DNA of 64,000 bases from Tetracentron sinense (Eukaryota > Streptophyta > Magnoliopsida > Trochodendrales > Trochodendraceae), in NCBI GenBank assembly GCA_015143295.1, contig CM026559.1, positions 17,498,826 to 17,562,825 of the forward strand. The letters are read 5' to 3'. The position numbers and the translations under genes are program-made. The notes beneath the pieces are model-generated. The model did no database searches and was not told where the DNA came from. It was given only the letters and a program-made list of their open reading frames with translations. Below are positions 55,001 through 64,000 of this stretch, piece after piece (the stretch's first letter is position 1; the number at the start of each line of letters is the position of its first letter).

Positions 55001-55407
55001 TCTTTGTGAAAGTATCTCCTAGCAAAGGGATTATGAGATTCGGCAAAAGAGGCAAGCTTAGTCCTCGCTATGTTGGACCGTTTGAGATTATCACGCGGGT
55101 TGGTGAAGTTGCTTATCGAGTAGCTCTTCCACCTCACATGGCCGCGGTTCACAACGTTTTCCACGTGTCTATGCTTCGAAAGTACATTGCGGACCCTTCG
55201 CATATACTAGAATTGGAACCGTTGGAAATTCGAGAAGATCTCACGTTGGTTGAGAAGCCGATTCACATATTGGATCGGAGAGATCAAGTGCTTCGCAACA
55301 AGACAATCCCTTTGGTTCTTGTGCAATGGAAACACCATGCCCGGGAAGAAGCTACATGGGAGCGTGAAGCCGAAGTCAAAGCGACGTACCCGGAATTGTT
55401 TGAATGA
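52083..55407 (+). pseudogene. Ty3/gypsy pol with chromodomain, element B, two lesions
   Basis: PR-RT-RH-IN-CHR in order. The protease has an intact [10 protein letters not shown]. Lesion 1: one A missing near 52247 (GATAAGTG where C has GATAAAGTG) shifts the frame. Lesion 2: TAG at 53278-53280 where C reads Trp. Everything else is open: RT with [12 protein letters not shown] and [12 protein letters not shown], RNase H with [14 protein letters not shown], integrase zinc site [10 protein letters not shown], core residues in [17 protein letters not shown] and QTERVNQV, and a chromodomain [12 protein letters not shown] ... [12 protein letters not shown]. The final 709-codon stretch from 53281 is unbroken. 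This is a recent, barely decayed copy, possibly mobilised by relatives. Confidence 0.95.
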
Positions 55408-55496
55408 ATTTTGTATAGGTTTTGTATATGTAGCTTGTAATATTGTTTGATTCTGTAATGCATGTCTCATCCAAATTTCGAGGACGAAATTTTTGT

Positions 55497-55509
55497 AAGG
55501 GGGGAAGGA
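55497..55509 (+). other. Polypurine tract of element B
   Basis: AAGGGGGGAAGGA directly before the 3' LTR start. Confidence 0.93.
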
Positions 55510-55981
55510 TGTAGAGCCCCGGACCTTTTCACATTTATGCATGACCCTTCGTAGCCATTTTTCCTTTAAAGTAATGCAATTAATAAATAAGGAAGAAATT
55601 GGAAATTCTGAAACGTCAGAAATGTTCGTTTTCGAAGTACGAACCCAACGCAAGTTGAATCGTCAAAATCGGACGAACGAGTCAAAAGTTATGGCCAAAA
55701 CAGTTTGGACCTGCAGACCACCGATCGCTCGGTCCATGGAGCGATCGATCGGTCCAAAACCGATCGCTCGGAGGCTATCGACTGGTCGAGATTTTACTAT
55801 GGGGAAATTTTCCAGAGAGTGAAATTTCAACCGATCGCTCGGTTATGAAACCGATCGATCGGTAGGCAACCGATCGATCGGTCATTAACACCGATCGCTC
55901 GGCCCTCGCGTTTTACAGAATTTTCACTAAGGGCATTTTCGGCATTCGGGTGTTATACCCTTTCTTATATAGGATTGCCCG
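55510..55981 (+). mobile_element. 3' LTR of element B, first 472 bp, cut by C
   Basis: Matches 47946-48417 with one visible difference. It includes the U3 block, the array (55720-55903) and the TATA region, and stops at GCCCG (55977-55981), the predicted left copy of C's target duplication. The 5' LTR continues GCCCGAGCCTTTAGGG. Confidence 0.95.
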
Positions 55982-57354
55982 TGTCGCGACCCAAAACCCA
56001 CCCTAGGAGTTAGAGTGAATCTTGGACGACTCAATCATGACTTACATGACTTGCTTGACAAACCAACCTGCAAAACCCCACAGAGCATATACAATAGAGG
56101 ACATTATAGCGGAAACATAACTATAAAACACAGCGGAAGTCTAACAACCTCTAAGTATATGCATATGGTCCAAGTTTATACAAAAAAAGGTAACCAAAGA
56201 AAGTGCGGACAGACCCGTCAAAATACATGGATAAAATCTCTCATCTCACCCACAGCTAATCCTCTCAGAATCTACAACCACCTAATGGTAACCCTCAACT
56301 GGAGGTTCCTCAAAAGGCTCCTCGACGTACTCCTCCTCCACCCATGGACTCGGAGCACAGATATCAAATGGAGCAGCTGCTCCGCCGTCACCTGCCGACA
56401 TAAGAAGTACGGCTGAGCATGGAATACTCAGCGGGTACTAAACACTAACCAACAGTCATAGCATACAGATAGCATACATAAGGAGGAAGCAAGTTGCACA
56501 TATAGAACATGAACAATTTATATCATACAAGGAAACAAAAACAATTTATAATCATACTTGTATTTCGTTAGAAAGCCGATGAAAACCTCTTGAAAACATC
56601 GTGCACTGACTTGACTTGAAAAGCCATTCCGTGCTGAAATGTTATGTTGTCGTATCTTGTTCATATCATGGCGGGTCCTGTCATGTGCATGCGTCTTTGT
56701 CATGCGAGTATCATGCGTTGTTCAGATATTTAAAACAGTTACATGCCTATTGCCGTTCATATAGTCAGTCACAACTGTAACGATATGCAGATGGGTATGC
56801 CTAGTTGCCGTTCAGAGCCCCGTAGCAACTAGCACCATGCAGAATGTGAATGCCTAGTTGCGTTTCCATAGCCGCGCAACTAGAATACATGCGGAATGTG
56901 AATGCCTAGTGACGTTCCTAGCCCGTCACAACTAGCATCCAGCAGAAGTGTGTGATGCTTGTTATGCGTGTCATGCCAGCTTTATGCTATGCGTGGTCAT
57001 GCGAGCTAGCATGTATGCGGAGGGATGGGGAGACCCTCCTAGCAATGCATGATTTTCTTGCCCTTGTCAAAAGCGAAGTTGAAACATATCTTAGGAATGC
57101 CCCACCTCTACGTCCCGATACTCAAAACATCGGTAAATCGGTCTGCAGGTCCAAACTGTTTTGCCATAACTTTGACTCTTTTTCGTCCTATTTGACAGAT
57201 TCCAACTTGCTGGGTTCGTACTTTCGAAAACGTGAACAGTTCTTGACGTTTCAGAATTTCTACTTTTCTTCCTATTTATTTATTAATTGATTACTTTAAA
57301 GGAAAAATGGTCGTACGAATGGTCAGCCATAAGTGAAAAGGTCCGGGCTCTACA
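55982..57354 (-). mobile_element. 3' LTR of gypsy element C, internally deleted
   Basis: Minus-strand start TGTAGAGCCCGGACC at 57354, end GGTTTTGGGTCGCGACA at 55982. The first ~500 bp from 55982 are the same, base for base, as the C 5' LTR from 62532. Beyond about 56480 there are many single-base indels. At about 57136 the sequence jumps from the ATCGGTAAATC segment directly to CGGTCTGCAGGTCC, removing roughly 1 kb that includes the TATA box and almost all of the palindrome array. Confidence 0.9.
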
Positions 57355-57367
57355 TCCTTCCCCCCTT
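57355..57367 (-). other. Polypurine tract of element C
   Basis: Minus-strand AAGGGGGGAAGGA, next to the LTR start at 57354. Confidence 0.85.
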
Positions 57368-57409
57368 ACCAAAATTTTCGTTCGTCACTCGAAATTTAGA
57401 CGCTACTTG

Positions 57410-60400
57410 CATTACAAATCAACAAGAACATTACAAGTCATATACAAACTTATACAAAACTCTTCAAATATTTCGGGTACTTCGCTTTGACTTTCGGCTT
57501 CACGCTCCCATGTAGCTTTTCCCGAGATTTGTGTTGCCATTGCCCTAGACCAAATGGATAGTCTTGTTGCGAACACTTTATCTCTTGACCAATCTGTGAA
57601 GCGGCTTTCACCACTTGAGATCTTCTCGAATTTCAACGGTCCAATTCTATTACAGCGGGTCCGCAAGTACTTCCCGAAGCATAGACACGTGGAAAACGTT
57701 GTGAACCGCGCCATGTGAGGTGGGAGAGCTCCTCGATAGCAACTTCAAACTTCACCAACCCGCGTGTAATCCAAACGCTCCACATAGCTAGGACTGACTT
57801 GCCTCGCTTGTCCAAAATCTATGATCCCTTTGCTAGTAAGATTACTCCACAAAAAACTTGATCCCCTACTTGAAATTCCAAGTCCCTACGGCGCGTGTCC
57901 GCATAACTTTTCTGGCGATCTTGAGCGGCTTTCAATCGATCCCGAATGATCTTAACTGTTGTTTGCAGTTTGTTCAATCAATTCTGGACCAAGTAATTTC
58001 CTTTCTCCTACCTCATCCCAATAGAGAGGAGACCTACAACTTCGCCCATACAAGGCCTCAACTGGTGCCATTTGGATACTTGCCTGATAGCTGTTATTGT
58101 AGGCGAATTCAACCAAAGGCAAATGCTCTTCCCAACTGCCTCGTGAAATCCATCATACAAGCCCGAAGCATGTCTTCAATGACTTGGTTCACTCTCTCGG
58201 TTTGTCCATCCGTCTGTGGATGAAAAGCGGTGCTGAAATCGAGTCGGGAACCCATAGCCTCCTGGAAGCTTTTCCAGAATCGCGATGTGAATCTTGGATC
58301 CCGATCTGACACAATACTAACTGGGCACTCCGGTGCAACTCACCACTTCCTTGATGTAAAAGCGGCTAACTGGCTAGAGTTGAAAGTAGTTCGGTACGGT
58401 AGGAAATGAGCGGATTTCGACAAACGATCCACTACTACCCATATCGCATCTGAGCCCCTTGCCGTCTTTGGCAAGCCAACTATGAAATCCATGGATATAC
58501 TCTCCCATTTCCACTCGGGAATCGGAAGGGACTGTAATAGACCGGCGGGCCGCATGTGTTCTGCTTTCACCTGTTGACACACCAAGCACCGTGCTACATA
58601 TTCCGGCAACCTCCCTCTTCATATTTCGCCACCAAAAGTGACTCTTGAGGTTCCGGTACATCTTCGTACCCTGGATGCACTGTGTACTTCGAACGGTGTG
58701 CTTCATCCAAATCTCTCCTTCGAGGTCTGCATTGGCTGGGACGCACAGCCTTCCCTTGAATGTGATGCACCCCGACTAGTGAGAGAAAAGTCTTCACTGC
58801 CCTGGCAACTTCCTTGTCCCGGGGAAAGCCAACAATTCCGCATCCATGGCTTGATACTCTTGGATCAAATCTATAATGTACGGCAGAACCGTAACATTTG
58901 CCAAGGTAGGACCACGGACAGAGTTATTCACACTGATGTCTCAGATTTGCCAAATCTTCTAGCAGCTTCCATTCTTGAACCAACATGTGTGCTAACAACC
59001 CCTGAGGTCTTCTTACTCAAGCATCAGCCATCTACATTTGCTTTACCGGGTGGTATTGAATGGTACAATCATAGTCCTTCAGGAATTCCATCCAACGCCG
59101 TTGCCTTAGATTTAATTCCTTTTGGGAAAAGAGGTATTTGAGACTCTTGTGATCCGTATACACATAGAATTCCACCCCGTATAAGTAATGTCGCCAGATC
59201 TTGAGCGCAAACACGACAGCGGCAAGCTCTAAGTCGTGCGTGGGGGTAATTCTTCTCATGCTCCTTCAATTGCCTCGATGCATAGGCAATGACCTTCTTG
59301 TGTTGCATAAGCACACATCCAAGTCCAACGTGTGAGGCATCACTGTACACCTCATACCCAGAGGTCCAGATGGTACTGTAAGGACAGGAGCTGTAGTAAG
59401 CCTCTTCTTCAGTTCCGTGAAACTGATCTCACACTTGTCGCTCCAAACAAACTTCGCATTCTTCCTTGTCAGGTGAGTAAGCGGTGCTGCAAGGCTAGAG
59501 AAACCCTCTACAAATCTCCTGTAGTAGCCTGCCAGCCCAAGAAAGCTGCGTATCTCAGTAACACTCTTGGGCCTCGCCCAACTCATAACAGCTTCTATCT
59601 TCTTCGGATCAACAGAGATGCCTTCCGCAGAAACAACGTGGCCTAGGAATGCCACCTCTTCCAACCAAAACTCACACTTGCTAATTTTGGCGTATAGCTT
59701 GTGCTCTCTTAACATTTCCAATGCAAGGCGAAGGTCGCGTATGTGATCTTCCCGGTTCTGGGAATAGACCAAAATGTCATCAACAAATACAATCACGCAC
59801 CGATCTAGGTATGGTCTGAACACCCGGTTCATCAAATCCATAAAGGCTGCCGGCGCGTTCGTGAGACCAAAAGGCATCACCAAGAACTCGTAGTGTCCAT
59901 ATCGAGTCCTGAAAGCAGTTTTGGGAACATCTTCCGCCTTAATCTTCAACTGGTGATAACCCGATCGAAGATCTATCTTTGAGAAAAATCTCGCTCCCTT
60001 CAACTGATCGAACAAGTCATCAATCCTAGGCAAGGGATACCTATTCTTTATAGTGACTTTGTTCAATTGCCTGTAATCGACACACATCCGCATCGAGCCA
60101 TCTTTCTTCTTAACAAACAACACCGGGGCACCCCATGGTGAGACACTTGGTCGAATGAAGCCAAGGCTTTGTAATTCTTCCAACTGAGTCTTTAACTCTT
60201 TGAGTTCAATAGGGGCCATTCTATACAGAGCCCTGCAAACAGGAGCTGTGCCTGGTGCAAGCTCGATCATAAACTCAATCTCCCTGTCTGGAGGCAATCC
60301 TGGCAACTCCTCTGGAAATACATCCAGGAACTCACTCACAACCGGCATAGTTGATGAGTCCTTTGCCTCGGGGTTAGCTACGCCCAACGCCGCAAAACGA

Positions 60401-60775
60401 GCAATCGACCTGCTTTTCAACCCGCGAAAGTGGAATGGTTTTCCTTCTACTGGCTTGAAGAGTACCATTTTCTCAAAGCAAGCTACATGCCCATGATGTG
60501 CTGCTAACCAATCCATTCCCAATATAACATCAAAGTCTTGGAATCCAAGGACGATGAGATCAACCGCCAACTCGTGGCTTCCAACTTGGACCACACCATT
60601 TCTATACACTTTATCTGCCAATACTGTTTTGCCAAGAGGATCGAAATGGCTAACTCCGGTTCTAGCTGACTTGGCTCCCCAGAAAAGCCTTCTGAAAAAC
60701 TCGGCGAGACAAACGAATGAGTAGACCCGGTATCAATCAACACTCGAGCCAAATACTCATTGACTAGTAGGGTTC
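57410..60775 (-). pseudogene. Ty3/gypsy pol with chromodomain, element C
   Basis: Begins at the acceptor with [21 protein letters not shown] 1-base deletion near 60640 shifts the frame. From 60621 to 59266 it is open for 451 codons: protease end, RT with [12 protein letters not shown], start of RNase H. Below 59260 the RNase H ([12 protein letters not shown]), integrase ([35 protein letters not shown]) and chromodomain remains are scattered over all three minus frames with single-base indels every 20-100 bases. This pattern, beside near-perfect stretches, points to base-calling error more than to age. Domain content and order are as in B. Confidence 0.9.
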
Positions 60776-60918
60776 CTGAATTTTAGCTAGTTACGTCAAT
60801 TCAAGCCTCAACATTGTATACACGTAGGTAAATATATATATAGCATACCAACTACGTACACAAGGAATAAAACATAACATAACCATCACGAATAAGGAAA
60901 ATAACTCCTAACGCGTAC
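60776..60918 (-). other. Candidate intron between gag and protease, element C
   Basis: 143 bp on the minus strand, GTACGCGTTAGG at the donor and GCTAAAATTCAG at the acceptor. Removal joins CAAG to GAACCCTACTAG in the same phase as in B and A. The interior differs from B by many substitutions and small indels while the ends are kept. Confidence 0.72.
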
Positions 60919-62170
60919 CTTGCACCACATCGTCAGATGCAAGTGCATCGCCCTCCGTCAAGGCAAAACTCGCCCCTGGTTCGCCTGGCGAGACTGAGGT
61001 GTGGACCGGGGTAGTCTGAGATGACGCCTGATGTGATCCTGCTGGGCGTGCTGGTGGCCTGATCCCCTGAGACTGGCCTGGTAAATGCCGGGTAGGGCAA
61101 TCCCTGATCACGTGGCCCTGGCGACCACAGTGAAAACATCCACCCGATGCTCTTAGGCAATCCCCTGCTGGGTGCCTTCGGCCGCATGAAGGGCAGGGCT
61201 CGTGCGTGCGGGTAGGAGGGGCCTGAGGTGGAGCATATCTCGCCACCTGAGGTACAACTGGCCATGGGTGCCGGGAGAGGCCTGAGGTCGAGGTGCCTGT
61301 GGCAGTACTGCCGGTGGTGCTGGGGGCCGCATAAGTCGGCCTCATCGGTGGTGCTGGCCATGTATACTGATAAGGGCCGGTACGAGCCCGTCTCTCTGGA
61401 GGTGCTGAACTACTGGCTTGGCCTCTCGCCAACTCTCTCTTCTTAGACACCGCTTCAGAATTGGCCTCAACCAATAAGGCCTTATCCACTACTTCGGGCG
61501 TAAGTGGCATGCCTGAAAACCGACACTTTCTCCATGATGACATCCTTGAGCCCTTGCTCAAACCTCCTCGCCTTCATTGCCTCGGTGGCAATCTATGTGT
61601 CGCGAAGCGTGATAGCTCCGAGAACTTGGCCTCATAAGCAGCCACAGACATCGAACCTTGCTCAAGGTTGATGAATTCTCTCTCTTTCTTTTCCCGTGCA
61701 CCGATCGGAAAATACTTCTTGTAAAAAGTATCCTTGAACTCCTCCCAAGTCCAAGGTTGACCCTGCATGGTCAAGTCTCGCGTCCTCAATGCGGACAACC
61801 ACCAATGGTGGGCTTCACCCTCTAGCATGAAAACTGCCCATGCTACTCTATCCTCCTCTGTAGGCGAGAGGACTGCAAAAATCTTCTCCATCTGGAGGAT
61901 CCACGCCTCCGCAGCAAGAGGGTCCACACTCCCATGGAAGGATGGAGGCTTCAATCTCCTGAATGCCTCAACTCCAGCTGTACGATGTACTGGAGCTGCG
62001 GGCGGTGGAGTAGGTGCCGCTGAAGCCGGTATAGTTTGCCGAGCCGCCAGGATGGCGAGTGTCTCAGCAATAGAGCCTAAGACCTGGGAGAGGTCAGGCT
62101 GCTCATCCTCATCTCTGGAAGAAGATGAAGCTCTGGTGTGTGGTCCACGACCCCGTGTGCCCCGCCTCAT
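60919..62170 (-). pseudogene. Ty3/gypsy (Tekay-type) gag, element C
   Basis: Start ATG at 62170 (MRRGTRGRGPHTRASSSSRD). Open for 198 codons through WTWEEFKDTFYKKYFPIGAR and ELSRFA. Frameshifts follow near 61590 and 61500-61520, and more between 61200 and 61350. The two knuckles CPSCGRRHPAGDC and CFHCGRQGHVIRDC are intact in the downstream frame, which ends ASDDVVQG at the donor. Its protein is close to the B gag throughout. Confidence 0.9.
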
Positions 62171-62515
62171 GACTAAAGTCCTGAGAACAATAGCACCACA
62201 TGAGTCTCACTCGAAACCACAGTTTATTTCCATGTCATTTCACAATAATTCAATTTGTATTAGTTGTATAATACTAATATACATCACATCAAGTCATCAG
62301 AGTATTCATCACATTATACTTATACTTTAGTGTTCTAGCGTACCTAGGACCCGTACTTGGTTAAAGCAACCATTTTAGACTAAGACTAAAGTTTAGTCTT
62401 AAACTTGGAACCAGACTCGTTCCCGACTCACTTCCTTCCTAACTTGTTTCCTAACATATGCTCTTGTCAAGCCGTGGTATAAGATTCTAAGTGACCCTAG
62501 AGACCTAAAGCCTAA

Positions 62516-62527
62516 GCTCTGATACCA
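62516..62527 (-). other. Primer-binding site of element C
   Basis: Minus-strand TGGTATCAGAGC, four bases from the 5' LTR end at 62532. It shows C is on the minus strand. Confidence 0.93.
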
Positions 62528-62531
62528 CTTC

Positions 62532-64000
62532 TGTCGCGACCCAAAACCCACCCTAGGAGTTAGAGTGAATCTTGGACGACTCAATCATGACTTACATGAC
62601 TTGCTTGACAAACCAACCTGCAAAACCCCACAGAGCATATACAATAGAGGACATTATAGCGGAAACATAACTATAAAACACAGCGGAAGTCTAACAACCT
62701 CTAAGTATATGCATATGGTCCAAGTTTATACAAAAAAAGGTAACCAAAGAAAGTGCGGACAGACCCGTCAAAATACATGGATAAAATCTCTCATCTCACC
62801 CACAGCTAATCCTCTCAGAATCTACAACCACCTAATGGTAACCCTCAACTGGAGGTTCCTCAAAAGGCTCCTCGACGTACTCCTCCTCCACCCATGGACT
62901 CGGAGCACAGATATCAAATGGAGCAGCTGCTCCGCCGTCACCTGCCGACATAAGAAGTACGGCTGAGCATGGAATACTCAGCGGGTACTAAACACTAACC
63001 AACAGTCATAGCATACAGATAGCATACATAAAGGAGGAAGCAAGTTGCACATATAGAACATGAACAATTTATATCATACAAGGAAACAAAACAATTTATA
63101 ATCATACTTGTATTTCGTAGAAAGCCGATGAAACCTCTTGAAAACATCGTGCACTTGACTTGACTTGAAAATACCATTTCCGTGCTTGAAACTTGTTATG
63201 TTGTCTTATCTTGTCATATCATGCGTGTCATGTCATGTCATGCGTGTCATGCGAGTATCATGCTTGCTTGTTCATAATTTAAACATGTTCACATGCCTAG
63301 TTGCCGTTCATAGTCCGTCACAACTAGTACCCTATATGCAGATGGGTATGCCTAGTTGCCGTTCATAGCCCGTCGCAACTAGCATCCATGCAGAATGTGA
63401 ATGCCTAGTTGCCGTTCATAGCCCGTCGCAACTAGCATCCATGCGGAATGTGAATGCCTAGTTTCCGTTCATAGCCCGTCACAACTAGCATCCATGCAGA
63501 ATGTGTGATGCTATGTTATGCGTGTCATGCCATGCTATGCTATGCGTGTCATGCGATGCTATGCATGTCATGCGAGGGGATGGGAGACCTTTCCCTATGC
63601 AATGCATGATTTTCTTGCCCTTGTCAAAAGCGAAGTGAAACATATCTTAGGATATGCCCCACCTCTACGTCCCATACTCAAAACATCGGTAAATCACGTC
63701 ATTTCATGCGTGCTCGTGAGATCGTGTGCATACTTGCATTTGGAATTAAATATGACAATTTGGAGTGATTCACAAGGCATAGCATATAACAATTTAAGTA
63801 ATTAATAATCTACACATTTTAAGAAATGTAAGAAACACACTATCATGAACCCTAACAAATTTCAAGAGCAATTAAACATGGGTTCCCTTAATTTATCATT
63901 TATTTTGCTCACCTTGGCATTTCATCAAACATGGGGTGTGTTCATTATTCACTTAAACCTAGATCATGCTTTTCTATGTGGGTTATGCTCGCATCACACT
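62532..64000 (-). mobile_element. 5' LTR of gypsy element C, cut by window end
   Basis: The LTR's 3' end is at 62532 (plus-strand TGTCGCGACCCAAAACCC). It runs through the AGTACGGCTGAGCATGG segment, a 53-bp repeat cassette and the ATTTCATCAAACATGGGGTG segment to the window edge. The promoter half and the array lie outside. Confidence 0.93.
63298..63505 (-). repeat. 53-bp repeats in the C 5' LTR
   Basis: Four units of CCTAGTTGCCGTTCATAGCC, then CGCAACTAGCATCCATGC and a link, with exact period 53 at 63351, 63404 and 63457. Each unit is an inverted repeat (CTAGTTGC against GCAACTAG). A damaged copy is at 56745-56945 in the 3' LTR. Confidence 0.92.

Noticed and set aside
54574-55203. 209-codon minus-strand open frame
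   Set aside because: Antisense shadow of the integrase/chromodomain of element B. Likewise 61767-62330 is the antisense of the C gag.

Overview
The window is a stretch of plant nuclear heterochromatin made almost entirely of nested LTR retrotransposons. I found no host gene, rRNA, tRNA gene or CRISPR array. The plant assignment rests on three things: Ty3/gypsy pol genes that end in a chromodomain (Tekay/Del-type chromovirus), Ty1/copia pol genes including one with a SIRE-type gag, and primer-binding sites of the initiator-Met tRNA type (TGGTATCAGAGC). The species cannot be named from the sequence; an angiosperm with a large repeat-rich genome is most likely. Element letters below are mine.

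Layout. 1-9566: the end of gypsy element Q (integrase fused to an LTR tail) lies in LTR O (minus strand). O is also split by solo LTR N (TSD CGTAG) and solo LTR P (TSD TGTAC), and N is split by solo LTR M (TSD CTAGC). 9567-11875: the 5' end of copia element K (plus strand: LTR tail, PBS, long leader, broken gag). 11876-20525: a SIRE-like copia element J (minus) with solo LTR I inside its protease region. 20526-21294: gypsy LTR fragment H. 21295-30917: copia element E (minus), whose 5' LTR is split by solo LTR F (TSD GACCG). 30918-38917: gypsy element D (plus), which has gag only; solo LTR S (TSD CTTCT/CTGCT) splits that gag. 38918-47945: gypsy element A. 47946-55981: gypsy element B. 55982 to the window end: gypsy element C (minus).

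Order of events. C sits in the 3' LTR of B, B in the 3' LTR of A, and A in the 3' LTR of D. E sits in the 5' LTR of D. B is the best preserved copy: its coding region has one 1-base frameshift and one nonsense codon, and the two LTRs show one difference over the readable 472 bases. A carries three nonsense codons and a frameshift in pol and another nonsense codon in gag. C is young by its LTRs but has a zone (about 56480-59100) dense in small indels that looks like poor base calling.

Two points deserve attention. First, in A, B and C the gag and protease-pol reading frames are separated by a 134-144 bp segment with GT...AG ends. Removing it joins the two frames exactly, which suggests that splicing chooses between Gag and Gag-Pol. 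Second, wherever the LTR promoter side can be read, in gypsy and in two unrelated copia families, a short-palindrome or tandem-repeat array lies just upstream of the TATA box or its equivalent position. The motif differs between lineages: CGATCGATCG, TACGATCGATCGTA, a 25-bp unit, a 33-bp unit, TTCGTCGACGAA, CCTAATTGGATTAGG. A second repeat cassette lies in the transcribed part of the gypsy LTRs.
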